From: Papaver somniferum
Taxonomy: Eukaryota; Streptophyta; Magnoliopsida; Ranunculales; Papaveraceae
Direction: 5' to 3'
Assembly: GCF_003573695.1 (NCBI RefSeq)
Contig: NC_039362.1
Span: 6,920,088-6,984,087 of the forward strand
Length of the DNA: 64,000 nucleotides
Shown piece by piece: positions 32,252-44,800 of the stretch. The position numbers and the translations under genes were made by a program. The notes below the pieces were generated by a model. That model was not told the DNA's origin, did no database searches, and was given only the letters and a program-made list of their open reading frames with translations. Position 1 is the stretch's first letter. The number at the start of each line of letters is the position of its first letter.

Positions 32252-34858
32252 TGTTATAGCATTGCTCGGTCGAACTTACAAGTATTGCTATCTCAAGCTT
32301 GTTTGTCAACTTTAGTTGTCAAAACTATAAGTCTTGATTTCTAGTCTACCTATAGATATATCTCGGATTAGGATAGAATGTGTAGTTGAGATTTAGACTT
32401 CACGGCATTCATCGATTGAAGACGAATAATTACTAAGGGGAACTTGCGGAACTTCATCAACAAAAGGTATGTGGAGACTTGAACTCATCTATCACTCAGA
32501 ATTATATTTCTTTTATCTCCTATTGAGATAAAAGTCATATAGCTATATAGACTTTACATTATACACATTTGATATTTCGCGTTGAGTTTAACTCGCTTAT
32601 ATCTTTCTCGAAATATGTGTTGGTAAGCTTTTTTCTTTAACCACATTCATCATTATTCTTGACGAAAGTCAAAAGATGATCATGTGAAAATCACCTGGTA
32701 ACATCTTACATGATTTGTGTGAGACGGTCATTTGATGTAGGCTCGGAATATTTCGTATTAATCATTCGATCACTTGAAAATTGCTTATAAGCTAATAGTT
32801 TGTGTGAAACATCTGTTGTCGTCTTCTAAGAATGTTTCAATGATTGAAATGAGAGTTAAGAGCTAAAACCCATGTATGGATACATTACGGTTTGTGTACT
32901 TAGTGTACGAACTATTTTGACGGAATTCAGGACCGGAAGTTTGCATACCTGTTCCCAAACTTATTCAACTGTTTAAGTCAGGGTACTTAAGTTTGCATAC
33001 CCTTTCGCAAACTGATTTAACTGTTGAAGTCCGGGAACCAAGTTTGCGTACCCGTTTGCAAACGGTTTCAACTGAATTCGGTCCGGAGCTAAAGTTTGCG
33101 TACTCGTTTGCAAACTATCGGCTTGTGACCAATGTCCGGAACTTAAGTTCGCGTACCCGTTTGCAAACTATCGACTTGTGACCAATGTCCGGAACTTAAG
33201 TTCGCGTACCCGTTTGCAAACTTAAGTTGTTCAAGTTCTTAAATCGGTTATGTATGATTTCATACTCATGAAAAAATACATTTATAAATTAAGGAATGAA
33301 ATCTTTGCAAACTGTGGCTAAAATGTTCATGAACTGATTCTTTTGAATCAATCCGGTTTTGCTTCAATTGTGTCTTGTATACTTATATGACAATATAAAC
33401 AATTGAACAACTTTATGAGTAATACAATTAGATTCATTTTATTATCAATTGATCTAGAAGTGTTAAGATGAACAAGCTTAAGAGAAAAGTGTTCATATGG
33501 CTAACTTCGGTTAACTGTTGTTCAGCCAGATCAATATACACGTTTAGGTACGGTTACCCATATCTAAATGAAGGTATATTTCATTTGTTTGTAACAATCT
33601 AAAGACCATCTAACGGTGGAAAGATATTAGCTTGAATCTTAAATCAGCTTTCATCTAATGATGAATATTGAATGCTTTGTTACCAAGGTAACATTGATTG
33701 CAAACCCTGATTTGAAGACTATATAAGAGAGAACTCTATAAAATGGGAAACCTGATCCCCCACACCTCATGTGTGATACTAGTTGCGACTAGAGTCGATT
33801 ATCCATTAACTTAGGTTTTTCCTAAAACCATTATAGGTTAACGACTTAAAGACTTCATTGGGATTCTAAAGCCAGGCCCAACTATTTTCTTTGTAGTTGC
33901 GTGTTCTGATCTTACTTAGTTCTATCGTATTGAGTAATATGTTCTTTAAGATTTGCTCAAGATTTATCTTTGATAGGTAAGATATGAAAAGTAATCACAA
34001 AGATCTTCGTCTCATTCTTTGTTTCACAATAACTTGTTCTACTACAATATAGGTAAGTTATTGTGAGGTGACTGATATTTCTAGGCTGTTCTTCTGGAAT
34101 ATAAGTCTGGTATATCAATTGGTTCATGTTCACCTTGATTTATCAAAAGACAGAACAAAAACTTCGTAGGTATTTATGTGGGAGACAGATTTATCTATTC
34201 AATAGACATTTCTATGTGAGACAGATTTGTTTATCAAGTCTTCGACTTTGGGTCATAACAACTCTTAGTTGTGGGTGAGATCAGCTAAGGGAATCAAGTA
34301 CGTAGAGTCCTGCTGGGATTCAGAGGCATAATGAACGCGATTGTACCTTAATAAGTGTGAGATTGGTTAGGGCTCAACTAAATTCCAGTCCGAAGTTAAC
34401 TTGTCGTAGGCTAGAGTCTGTAGCGGCTTAATACAGTGTGGTGTTCAAATCTGGACTAGGTCCCGAGATTTTCTGCATTTGCGGTTTCCTCGTTAACAAA
34501 ACTTCTGGTGTCTGTGTTATTTCTTTTCCGCAATATATTTTCTATATAATTGAAATATCACAGATTGTGCGTAGTTTAATCAATTGGTAAATCCAACCTT
34601 TGGTTGTTGATTGAAATTGATTGACGCTTGGATATTGGTATTTGGTACCATACAAGTTATTTCTCATATTGATCCGTCTCACAGATTCCTATTTGTTCAA
34701 TTACTGATTGATTTGAGAAATTGAGATATAACTCTTGTATATATTTTCCTTGATTAAGTCTGACTGTCTAGTTGATTCTCTTGGTATTATATTGGAGTTA
34801 ATTCATACAGATTGCCTAAACGAAATATTGGGTGTGGTTGTTGAACCCCACGTTTTCA
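32252..34858 (+). repeat. LTR of a SIRE-like Ty1/copia element
   Basis: 2607-bp LTR. It starts tgttatagcattgctcggtc and ends ccacgttttca, directly before the primer binding site. It is homologous to the LTRs at 51968-54430 (minus) and 59502-61863 (plus). TATA-like tatataag lies at 33720-33727. At 32955-33225 it holds tandem units rich in aagtttgcgtacccgtttgc; the other two LTRs carry gtatgcgtac palindromes at the matching place. Confidence 0.85.
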
Positions 34859-34860
34859 AT

Positions 34861-34872
34861 TGGTATCAGAGC
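34861..34872 (+). promoter_or_regulatory. Primer binding site, Met-tRNA type
   Basis: tggtatcagagc two bases after the LTR end matches the initiator-Met tRNA 3' end complement used by most plant copia elements. It identifies the preceding repeat as a 5' LTR. Confidence 0.88.
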
Positions 34873-34960
34873 AGGCAAACACGTTTAAGACCTCATAAGT
34901 CTGTGTTTGTAGCAATCTGATTTCTGTGGATAAATTATCTCATTTTTACTCACATAAAGA

Positions 34961-35335
34961 ATGTCTTCCAAAGTTTTTTATTATGCAAGATGTCTTGGGC
35001 ATACCTCAAAGGATAACTCCTTAGATGATTCTTCTGAATCCCGAAGTAGAAAATTTTTTCTATCATATTCTGATAACATTCACTCTGATGAGACAATTGA
35101 CACTATGTCAGACGCTGAAATGGAACTCACTAGAACATTAAAAAAATCTGCTGAGATTATTGATTTTCAAGATTCTAAAATTAAGTATCTTGAAGAAAAA
35201 TATGCTCAGCTCATTGATGAACTCGAGAAGTCTCTTGGTCGAGAACGGGAACTCTACAGTAGTATTGAGTCTTCTCTAACAATATCAAAAACCTTGTTCA
35301 AGAAACAACCCTACAGCGTGAAAAATTAGTGTTCT
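34961..35335 (+). pseudogene. SIRE-like gag, internally deleted
   Basis: 122 codons. After an N-terminal MSSKVFYYARCLG stretch without the usual gag core, it moves to an acidic region and then a coiled coil (DFQDSKIKYLEEKYAQL, then LEKSLGRERELYSSIESSL), which corresponds to the C-terminal coiled-coil section known from SIRE-type gag proteins. Most of gag, including the zinc knuckle, is missing. The frame is lost at about 35330 and no pol follows, so the copy is a 5' fragment. Confidence 0.6.
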
Positions 35336-37560
35336 TGAAGATGTTGTTAAACTTCCACCAAATCCACCACCACCAGCATCACACCACATCCTAAACAACC
35401 TATTCATATCGATGAATCAATGAGAAACTAACTTCTCCAATCAAATCTAAAGAATTAGAAACATCAAATTCATATTCAGTATCAACTAGATTTGGATTGA
35501 ATAACCTAAAATCGATGATCACAGTTAAATCTTAAAGATCTTTTTGCATCAATTTAAGAAGAGACGACGAAAATCATCATCATTATTGGATCTGAAAATT
35601 CAATTGTCCAGAACCAACAAAAATTGGTTATCTTTTTTCTCTAGTTTAAGTTTCTGCTGGTGGTGGTGGTATTGTAACTAGTGGTGATGTAGATGGGAAG
35701 AGGTTAGAGCGATGAAATTGATGATGAAGATTTTGTTGGTTCTAGTTGGAATGATTAATTAAAATTGGTCATGAAGATAGTGGTGGTTATGATTGTTGTG
35801 GTGTTGGTGGAGATTCTATGTGCTGGTGGTGGTGAGGTTGGAACAATAAGTTGGCGTATACTACTCCATCAACTATTGAAGGTAATGGCTGAATCTGATT
35901 TGAATTATGCATATTGAATTTAAACATTATCACCAGTTTTTGTATTTATCATTCATTCTAAGAAACTATAATTGATAAGTTAAACATATTTCTTCTTTCA
36001 ACAGTGATGGTGGATATTGCAGCACTAGTGTTGGTGTCTGTTTTTGTTGGGGTGGTGGTGGTGGTGGATGTTCATGTACTAGAGGGGACAATAGTGGATT
36101 TTGTTGTAGTAGTGAGGGTAGTGGTGGTGGTGGAAGCATTGGCGGTGTTGGTGTGGAAGCATCAGTAGAGTGGTAGTGGAGATGGTGGAAACAACATTGC
36201 TATAGTAGTAGCTCCACCTTGTTTAGTTATGAGATGATTGTATACGCTTTTTTTTGATCGTCGAATGTTCTATTTTGTTTTCATTTATATTTTTGTTGTG
36301 GTATGATTAAATTTACTATGTCTAATATCATTTTTTTTTATGTAGCTGCGACAACAAAGAATACTGACCCGATGACATATGCTCTAAAAGCTGCTAAGGA
36401 AGTGCAATACTTCTTCTTAATGTCTTTATGAAGTAAATGACTTTGTCCGCACATTTTACTATGTAAGAAATTGAAAGGATCACTAAAATTAACTTGCTAG
36501 CTAGCTGGTGGTATTGCGATGTTGTTAGCAAAACTTGTATGCTCCCTTTGCTCGTCTCATTATCATTTTCCAGGTTCATTCCGTATTCAATTTGATATTT
36601 TCCTGAATTTTCAATATCTTTTTATGTGATTCGCCGACATTTTCTATCGACTTTTGCTGGTTCACGAGTATCAACTCCTGTTGTTGACACCATTTTCTGA
36701 GATCAACTACTATCAAATCCTGTTGTTGACACCATTTTTGTGGGATCAACTACTGTTTTTCATGACCAGGTTGAATTTTAAAGATGTAAATTTTTTCAAA
36801 TGTTGAATTTTTGGTGCAATGGTAGCATAACTGACTCCACGTCAGATGATGTGTGTTTGACTCACGGCAAGTTCACTCATTCGTATATGTCATTTTTTTT
36901 GTCAAATTTTGGTTGTTCACTCTATTTACTGGGATCAACTTCCATCGTTGACACAACTGGACTGAAATATATTCCAGTTATTTTATGTCAACTTTGGTTG
37001 TTGACTCCATTCACTGGGATCAACTTTCATTGTTGACACAAAATAACTAGAATATTTTGGTTGTTGACTCCATTCACTGGGATCAACTTCCATTGTTGAC
37101 CCAAAATAACAAGAATATGTACTAGTAAAGTTATTTTTAAACTTTTAATATTGGATCAACTTCCGTTGTTGACACCAAATTCTGGCGGTGGTGGCGGCGC
37201 TAGCAGAGGTCGGTTGTGGCGGCGACGACGATAGCGTTGACAATGACGGTTGTGGCAGTGGCGGCGGTGGTGGAGGAGTGGCGGCGTCACCGGTGATGTA
37301 GACGGTAGTGGTAGTTGTCTGGCGTCGTGATGGTGGTGGTAGAATGATGGTATTGGTGGTGGAATATTAATGGTGGTGGTGGTGGCGGTGGCGGTGAAGT
37401 AAGAAAGAGAAATTTGTTGTTTGAAATGATGAAAAATACTATAAGTGAGGGTATTTAGGTAATATTTTTTAGTGGATATGGTTTTTAAATGATAGGGATA
37501 TACTTAATACTTATTGTTGTATAAGGATATATTTGTTGGGTGTCAAAACTAGGGATATAT
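35336..37560. repeat. GGT-rich and gatcaac-rich repeat DNA
   Basis: No coding region. 35640-36240 and 37170-37400 are rich in ggtggtggt/gcggcggtgg, which read as Gly or Val runs without domain meaning. 36660-37180 has five to six copies of gggatcaacttcc followed by ttgttgacacc, spaced 60-100 bp. The segment 37440-37560 (tagggatatata words) may be the end of an element, but no terminal repeat was found. Confidence 0.5.
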
Positions 37561-37574
37561 AATTAATATACTAT

Positions 37575-37778
37575 TTATGTAGAAATCTGATTTTCGCATC
37601 TAGTTATCCCGCTTAGGGTCATAGGATTGCTTGTTTCAAAGATAATATAAGAGCAACCGTTTGATGTTGCTAGTTGAATAGCTCCCAAAACACTTGGGCT
37701 TATGCATTTATAACTCTCTTTATTGTTTCCCTTTCTATAACATATGCTCTTGCAAAGTTTCTTGTTATAATTCCAATA
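37575..37778 (-). pseudogene. LINE RNase H, C-terminal part
   Basis: Reads from the element B boundary with GIG-type residues into a segment SVLGAIQLATSNGCSYIIFE, which matches the A-E-A helix and the F-E-T/S-D strand of plant L1 RNase H. The N-terminal half, with NIDASYNFSSLLT, lies at about 47404-47450 on the other side of element B. The domain lacks its last helix. Confidence 0.65.
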
Positions 37779-37783
37779 CATGT

Positions 37784-40227
37784 TGTTGATGGTCGTTTTA
37801 GCTTAGGGTTAAATTCGTAAAACAGTACATCTGGCATGACGTCACTGTGACCATTAACACATTTATTGAATCAATCAGCATGCCTACGTAAGAATTACCG
37901 GGGTACCTTTTTTTACATGGGTCATGTTCCACGGCAGAACCCTTAACATTGATTGACATCATATATGTCAAACCCTAATTCTCATGCTACCGCGCCAAGG
38001 CATGCCAGCCGCACCACTGTGCCAATGGCAAACCATGCCAGCCACGTCTCCGCCCCAAGGCATGCCAACCATGCCAGCCGCACCGCTGTGCCGATGGCAC
38101 CATGCCAGCCACGTCGTCGCGCCAAGGCATGCCAACCATGCCAGCCGCACCACTGTGCCAATGGCATGCCATGCCAGCCACGTCTCCGGGCCAGGGCATG
38201 CCAACCATCCCAGCCGCACCACTGTGCCAATCGCATGCCATGCCAGCCACGTCTTCGCGCCAAGGCATGCCAACCATGCCAGCCGCACCACTGTGCCAAA
38301 GGCATGCCGACCAGGTCACATGTGCCAATGGCATGCCGCCACCTTGCCGCGCCTAAGCCATTCCATGCCGGCCTTCCCTTCACGGCTGCTAAAACGAAGG
38401 CGTGCGACAATCAACGACCACCCTTCCATCTTAGATGCAAATCTTAGCCGTCCAAGGTCACCAACCAACGCATGGTAACCTTTGGCCCAAAACCCTAGTT
38501 TGGCCGCGCCTAAACCGTGCTAATGGCATGTCGACCATGCCACATGTGCCAATAGCATGCCACCACCTTGCCGCGCCTAAGCCATGCCATGCCGGCCTTC
38601 CCTTCACGGCTGCTAAAACGAAGGCGTGCGATAATCAATGACCACCCTTCCATCTTAGATGCAAATCTTAGCCGTCCAAGGTCACCAACCAACGCATGGT
38701 AACCTTTGGCCCAAAACCCTAGTTTGGTCGCACCTAAACCGTGCCAAGGCATGCCGACCATGCCACATGTGCCAATGGAATACCTCCACCTTGCCGCGCC
38801 TAAGCCATGCCATGCCGGCCTTCCCTTAACGGCTGTTAAAACGAAGGTGTGAGACAATCAACGACCACCCTTCCATATTAGATACAAATCTTAGTCGTCC
38901 AAGGTCACCAACCAACACATGGTAACCTTTGGCCCAACGCCAAAACCCTAATTTTGGCCACGCCTAAACCGCGCCAAGGCATGCCGGCCACGCCACATGT
39001 GCCAATGGCATGCCAGCCACCTTGCCGCCCCATACCATGCCGACCTTCCCTCTGCGGCTGCCAAAACAAAGGCTTTCAACGATCAACGACCATCTTTCCA
39101 TATAAGATGCAAATCTTAGTCGTCCAAGGTCACCAACCAACACATGGTAACCTTTGTCCCAATGCCATAACTCTAGTTTTGGCCACGCCTAAGCCGCGCC
39201 AAGGCATGCCGGCCATGCCACATGTACCAATGGCATGCCATCCACCTTGTCGCGCCTAAACCATACCATGTCGGCCTTCCCTTTACAGCTGCCTAAAACG
39301 AAGGCTTGCGATGATAAACAGCCGCCTTTCCACCTAAGATGCATATCTTAGCCGTCCAAGGTTACCAACCAACGCATGAAAACTTTTGGCCCGACACCAA
39401 GCCATAGTTTTGGTCGCGCCCAAACAATGCCAAAACCCTAACTTTTGGCCGCGCCTAAACTATGCTATACTAAAGCCATGTCGTCCATGCTTTCATGCCA
39501 CTGGATACCGAACGTAGGGTTGCAATAATCGACGGCTACCAATCCTCTCAATTTGCAAAATCTCAACCATCGAAGGTCACCACCGAGCCGGCAAGTCTCC
39601 CAAGCTCAACTTTCCAAACAACAACAACATGTTATATGTTTTACACGAAAACACTCGAGACATCAACACATGTCACAAACTGGGGGATGCTCATTGGGTA
39701 TTGGTTTGGCGGTTTACATCGTGCGACGTACACTACGCCCGTTACAGGACAGTGTCATAAGTATGATACAGTTAGTAAATACAAGGAGTAATGGTGAAAC
39801 ACTTTCCTTCATTACGGAACATCAATTCCAGGCGTTACCAATTAACACCTCCTCCATTTACTCATCTGTTTCCATTCCTTACGAGACCAGAGTACGTTTC
39901 ACTTCGACTTGTATAAATAGGTCTTACCTATTTCCACCAAACAACAAGTTCAGGTCAGGAGCATACAACACTCAGAAAATATTTGCTAGCTTTCCATCTG
40001 TTAGCTTCCCACTTTCTAATCCAAGTCGTGAAACAACTACTCTTCCAGAATCAACTATTCTGGTCTCAACTTTCTCTTCGCTTCCCTCCCCAAAACCAAC
40101 TCTTCTCCTTCACTTTGTGACCGAAGCAAGTCTAGAACGGTCATTTCTTGGTTTAGGCCGGATTTGTACAGATTGATCTCTCGACTCTAAAATACTCCCT
40201 TGCAGAAATCGTTTTCCCCCTCAAACA
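37784..40227 (+). repeat. Left LTR of element B
   Basis: 2444 bp. After a start segment shared with the right LTR, 37985-38300 is a tandem array of about 62-65 bp units (catgccaaccatgccagccg, caccactgtgccaatggc, cacgtctccgcgccaagg). 38300-39480 is a second array of about 230-bp units that repeat cacatgtgccaatggcatgc, ttccctt-acggctg and gcaaatcttagccgtccaag. The promoter tataaata is at 39912-39919. It has more 230-bp units than the right LTR, which accounts for the length difference. Confidence 0.9.
39912..39919 (+). promoter_or_regulatory. LTR TATA box, element B left LTR
   Basis: gacttgtataaataggtc, the family core promoter. The transcript would start about 30 bp downstream and run through the PBS; it would be antisense to the PMD gene. 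Confidence 0.72.
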
Positions 40228-40229
40228 AT

Positions 40230-40248
40230 TGGCGACCACAGTGGGGGA
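40230..40248 (+). promoter_or_regulatory. Primer binding site of element B
   Basis: tggcgaccacagtgggggat lies two bases after the LTR end. It is not the Met-tRNA type; it resembles the tggcgac...tgggga sites used by Tat-lineage (Ogre-like) Ty3/gypsy elements. This supports descent from that lineage although no gag-pol remains. Confidence 0.65.
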
Positions 40249-40886
40249 TTGATCTTTCGGTCACGACGTCAGTTTTAAATCCTCGATCTCATACCTCGAC
40301 CCAGACGTCAGGACAGTAGAATCAAACGATCCGCTCAGGAATCGACGACTCAGCTACCAGGCGGCTCGATTACTAGTCGTAACACGACAAGGGACGACTG
40401 GGGACTTCCGAGGGGTTAGAAGCAAACGATCCGACCAGGGATCGGCGGCATGACAAGGAATGACTGGGGACTTTCCACAGTCACGTCGATGTTTCCCACA
40501 AAACTCGGTCTTACATCCGGGAGATTCCTTTTTCACCAGAAGATTCGAAAAACCGAGTAAGTCTTGCTAGACAAAATGCATGGTCTACTACCTCAAGTCT
40601 TCACAGGGGAAATAAAAACCAATAGTCATATTTTCCCGTGTTTCATGCTTTCTACTATCGCACAACATTCACAATTCCATGACTCTCCTGGGATACTCAT
40701 GACACTTATGTTCATAACAAAAACATCATTATTCTAAAATGATTCATTCTAAATAATAATTCAAAACTCTCAGGTAACATTTGTCTACCAACCCAAAAAT
40801 CCAGGAAATCAAAACCATAAACTAGGCGTTTCATTTGCCTTTCAAGAAAAAACCTAAAATAAGAAGTTCAGAAGACAGAAATGCGT
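40249..40886 (+). other. Leader of element B between PBS and antisense gene
   Basis: No coding region. Two similar segments of about 80 bp (caaacgatccg-ccaggaatcg words with gacaa-ggacgactgggga) occur at about 40330-40400 and 40425-40475. The region would lie downstream of the antisense PMD gene. Confidence 0.5.
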
Positions 40887-41126
40887 TCAAGGAAAGTTTT
40901 TCAACAATGACTTGCTCTTCTTGGCGAAAGCCTCCTTCGTGCTTTGGAGAGACGCCCTCTTCAACTTTCGCTTCTTGGACAACTTTTCGACTTCCGCTTC
41001 CTGCTTCTTCACCATATCCGCAAAAGGACTTTCGACTGTTTCGGTCAGCAACTTTTCAACCTCAGAGAAACCTTCAACGAAGCAAGAAACATTGAACTCG
41101 AAGTTTACACACACGTCACGATGGAA
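40887..41126 (-). pseudogene. PMD pseudogene of element B, C-terminal coiled-coil tail
   Basis: Follows the TAG at 41136-41138 in the same frame. It reads NFEFNVSCFVEGFSEVEKLL and then a Lys/Glu-rich helix (KKQEAEVEKLSKKRKLKRAS), ending in LLKNFP and a stop at 40887-40889. It aligns over its whole length with the tail in element A (9292-9543). Conservation beyond the TAG in both copies suggests that this part was once translated. Confidence 0.6.
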
Positions 41127-41135
41127 CTTGCAGCT

Positions 41136-41862
41136 CTAGGCTACATCCTCAGAAATAGTATGACCAGTCACGTTGCACATGTCGTCAATCGAAGACAAAG
41201 CTTCCTCCACACGCTTAACCAACGCAAATCGACTAGTAATTTTCTTGGTCGTGGTGATATTACCGTAGCTTTCCCATATCTTAGTGTATAGCGCCGCATG
41301 TTTGGCTGGCACGCTAAATCCCCCGATCAACACATGATCCAGATGAGGAACCAGGTATGGAGGATTGAAAGTGGCGCCCGCGACTGCATCAGCGACCGGC
41401 AAAGGATTCCTGACGACAATTGCACCTGCGGCCACTAGATTACTCTCCATTGTCTGAGTCACAACGACGTTTTCATCTCGATCAACATCCATTTCAAGGT
41501 CGCACGGTGCGGCTGCCACAGTTGGAGACAAAGCTGTATTTCCGCCAGTCTCCATTTCAGGGCCATCTTCAGAAACGGCTTCCCCCAATGATATCACGGA
41601 TTAAATATCTTCCTAGGAGAAATGGAGAGAGGAAAGAAGAAAAAACATGCGGGAGACTCACTAATTCGCTTTCAGACCGATTATAGGAAGATTCAGCACT
41701 GCTGTCGGAAGAACTACTCTCGCCATCACCGGACTCTGAACTTTCATCCTTCTCGGGTTCCCCATCACCATGGATAGGCTAAATACCGCCACTATCCGTC
41801 TCGAGAAACAATGTTTTCTGACTACTTGCAAGTTTGGTAAAGGTTTCCACGCTGCCGAGACC
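41136..41862 (-). pseudogene. PMD pseudogene of element B, linker and conserved C-terminal module
   Basis: Starts after a cctag acceptor at 41863. The frame reads GLGSVETFTKLASS, an internal stop, and then a strongly acidic Ser-rich segment (DGESSSSDSSAESS). A likely donor gtgagt at 41661 and an acceptor tctcctag near 41612 would remove about 50 bp, shorter than most plant introns, so this may not be a true intron. The conserved module follows (DHVLIGGFSVPAKHAALYTK, then RFALVKRVEEALSSI), as in element A. At least two stops break it. Confidence 0.6.
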
Positions 41863-41947
41863 CTAGGCAAGATACAAAGATGGATACTCAGAAAAGAAAC
41901 AAGGATATACATGATCCAACTAAAATCAAGAGGAAAATCATACGTAC
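41863..41947 (-). other. Proposed 85-bp intron 2 of the element B PMD pseudogene
   Basis: Minus-strand donor gcgg|gtacgta (41948/41947) and acceptor gcctag|ggt (41863/41862). Phase 0 on both sides, as in element A, and nearly the same length, despite much divergence of the intron sequence. Confidence 0.6.
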
Positions 41948-43627
41948 CCGCATATTAGACGAGCTGAAAGTCGGTAGGGTTGTTGAATCTGACTGGGAAC
42001 CATCTGCACGGCTTTTAGACCTTCGCTCCTTTACTTGGGGACTATCTGCATCCGGACTAACAGGTTTACGCTTGGTCGAAGAAGGATCCCTCAGCAGTGG
42101 GTGATCCGCTAAAACCGCAGGAGAAGGCTTACCGCGATGATTTTCTACCACATCATTCACGAATCCATGGATAGCGAGAAACTCATGCTGCCAAAATATG
42201 TTATATTTGGAGGTTGTTGATGGATTTCGTTCCGCGAGCAGAAAAGGGAGACTTTTACCAAACACAAGAACACTAGCATCGAGAACAGTTGGCAACGAGT
42301 ATTCTGGAACAACCAGCTGACGAACGAGTGGGACTCCTTGGTCAAAACCCATATGCAGAGCCGCCCTATCTATATTGTAAGATACTGGTTTGCAAGATCC
42401 TCGAAAGAAAGGCGACACATGACCGGGCGTGCAGCTTCGCATGAACACCATCTCTCCAACACCCATATCCTCTTTATCAGAAGACAAAGACATGATGGGA
42501 GCAGGAGCAAAGGGTATTAATTTGAGTTATGGACGCATGCACTAGAGCCCATTGATGGAAATTGATCGCGTGCGAGTTGTCAAAGAATCCAACCAGGTTC
42601 GAACCAATATTTGGGCGCCTATTCGACCAGCGGAGTATCCTAGAGCCATCCCAAGACTCGGGAAGTAAGGACAACGGTTTTGGAGCATACCTTTCGAAGT
42701 TCTCCCACAACCACGCTTAGAGAAAGGAAGCATGAATATACGAATCCACTTTCATGTAGCCATTTCAAGTGCACATGTCCGCGACCGGATGAACCAAGTG
42801 TGTGTACAGAGAACCAAGAAACAAGCCACCAATAGGGAGAACGACACCTTTTGCCAATTTTATGACAAACTTGATAAGTTCATGTCTTATCTCCTTCTTA
42901 CCATAGCCGTCATCGAAAATATCTCTGGATAACCAAAGAGCCAAGAACGCCGCGACATGAAGCGTACTATTCTTCTAATTTGGCTCCAACTCATCAGGAA
43001 ACCATTGAGACACCCACCATCCATAGAAGCACCTCGTCTCGTTTTATTTCCGAACAAATGCTTTTGATTTCGCAACCAGAGCGGTGGACATTTCTTCTTC
43101 ATCTGCAGACAACTTGACATCGAGGTTTCCTATTACGGGAAGGTTCGGCAATATGGCCACGCTCTCTAAGGATATAGTCATCCCCCCCCCCCCCGACATG
43201 TGGCCGTCAGAGTGTCCGAACACCATATGGAAATAAAAACAACCAAGCCTGGAATATCTTTCCTAATTTGAAGCACCGCGGAAGCCGGGACAACATCAAT
43301 AATCTGCGCCTTGGTCAAACTGGATTTTACACAGTCCTGGATCATCATGAATCGCATTCATTTCTCAAAGGGACGCAACAGACTCACACAGATTTTAAAG
43401 TCAATAGGAGAAGCAGAATACTCTTTCCTCTGAAGACAAAACCTTATTACACCTCCTGGACGAACCGACCGGGCCTCTCCTTCACTTTCCGGACCAGTCA
43501 GAAGAATCGACACATACTTGGATGATTTTTCCTAATTTTGGCGGATGTTGTAAAGAACTCATCGTCTAGGTTTGGCTTGGAATTGCCAACATCTTTCGGT
43601 ACGGCAGAACTTTTCTCAAGTGACATC
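41948..43627 (-). pseudogene. PMD pseudogene of element B, main exon
   Basis: Homologue of the 560-codon exon of element A. The ATG at 43626-43624 lies one base after a cattag acceptor and opens MSLEKSSAVPKD. Recognisable blocks: DMTISLES-like with VAILPNLPVIGN at about 43110-43190, next to a run of 14 C bases (43182-43195) that shifts the frame; LWENFERYAPKPLSLLPESW with DGSRILRWSNRRPNIGS (42710-42580); and GFDQGVPLVRQLVVPEYSLP (about 42345-42290). Many frameshifts remain, so no full PMD protein can be made. The order matches element A throughout. Confidence 0.8.
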
Positions 43628-44193
43628 CTAATGAAAATTCTCTCACGCTACTTTCACCTTCGAAATAACTACAATGGAACAATACGAAGAGAAATTATCA
43701 CGGAAAGTGCATGGAAATTATTTTATCAGACACAGGAGATCCATCATGGACGCAAGCCAATTTGTTGAAAAGTCATAATGCGCATAGGCAAAGAAATAGG
43801 GATTGACAGACCCTACATCACCACCTCATGCCAATGTCGTACCCTGCAGCGGGAAGTTTGCGCCCGACCGAGGAGGCGCTCCCCACCATGGGAACCATAC
43901 ACACAACCACACCAGGAAAAGGGAGGAAACCCTAGAAGCTAGGGAAGGGAATGACAGTTACTAGCTCATGCATGCCTACTTTGCACAGTAATTGAGGCGG
44001 CCAACATTACTACGGTATTCACGTCTAAATGTTACTACAAGTTCATGCAAAGCATATCTACAGCTAGGATTCATACCAACACAGAAGAACAATATTTCTA
44101 CAAGTTCATGAAAAGGTACGCCTACGGATAGGGTTTGCACTAACACAAGAAAATAAGAAAAACAAGTTAAAGAGGAAGTGCTGGAAGACATAC
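43628..44193 (-). other. Proposed intron 1 of the element B PMD pseudogene
   Basis: Donor atcccag|gtatgtc at 44194/44193 and acceptor tttcattag at 43628 on the minus strand, 566 bp. Same position relative to TATA box and ATG as in element A. Confidence 0.58.
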
Positions 44194-44286
44194 CTGGGAT
44201 TCGCTCGTCCGCTCTACTACTACCACACGGCCAGAATACAAAAAAAAAAAGGTGTGAAATAAAAGGAGAGGTCGTCCCCTTTTATA
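44194..44286 (-). promoter_or_regulatory. TATA box and non-coding exon 1 of the element B PMD pseudogene
   Basis: Minus-strand gcctataaaaggggac, with the TATA core complement at 44280-44286, is followed by a T-rich start region and a leader that ends at the donor at 44194. It is equivalent to 12685-12821 in element A, where the core is tataaaaggga. Confidence 0.62.
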
Positions 44287-44389
44287 GGCGTAACACTTGG
44301 GAGTTTGAATAAGGAAAGGACTTCCTATTTAAGTCAAGTAAGAAAAAGAGGCAATCGGCCACACAAAGACAAATCACCACTGTGCCAAG

Positions 44390-44800
44390 TCGTTCGCGCA
44401 TGCCTTGCCTCACCTGAACCGCGCCATTGCCTTGGGCCCACCATGCCAAGCCGTCTGCGCCATGCTTGCCTCGCCAGAACCGCGTCATTGCCTTGGGCCC
44501 ACCATTCCAAGCCGTCTGCGCCATGCTTGCCTCGCCAGGACCGCGCCATGACTTGGCCCCACTATGCCAAGCCGTCCGCGCCATGCTTTCCTCCCCAGAA
44601 CTGCGTCTTGCCTGGGCCCCACCATGCCAAACCGTCCGCACCATGCCTTGGACCTACCATGCTAAGCCGTCCGCGCCATGCTTGCCTCGCCAGAACCGCG
44701 CCATGCCTTGGCCTTACCATCCCAAGCCGTCCGCGCATGCTTTGCCTAGCTAAACCGCGTCATGCCTTGCCCCACCGTCCACGCCATGCTTGCCACGCCA
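44390..44800. repeat. About 60-bp tandem repeats upstream of the antisense promoter
   Basis: Six to seven units built on ccatgccaagccgtccgcgc, catgcttgcctcgccagaac and cgcgccat-gccttggcc words. They lie 100-500 bp upstream of the antisense TATA box and between it and the right LTR. They share the catgcc/gcgcc vocabulary of the LTR arrays but are a distinct unit. The long ORFs across them on both strands are a product of the repeats. Confidence 0.75.

Noticed and set aside
35640..37400. Gly-rich protein gene
   Set aside because: The ggt-rich stretches do not stay open in one frame and have no start, signal peptide or conserved repeats at protein level.
37953..38480. Long overlapping ORFs on both strands rich in His, Ala, Pro or Trp, Gly, Met
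   Set aside because: They are translations of the GC-rich 62-65 bp tandem array in the LTR of element B. A repeat unit without stops gives open frames on both strands; there is no domain, and the same happens at 45354-46040.
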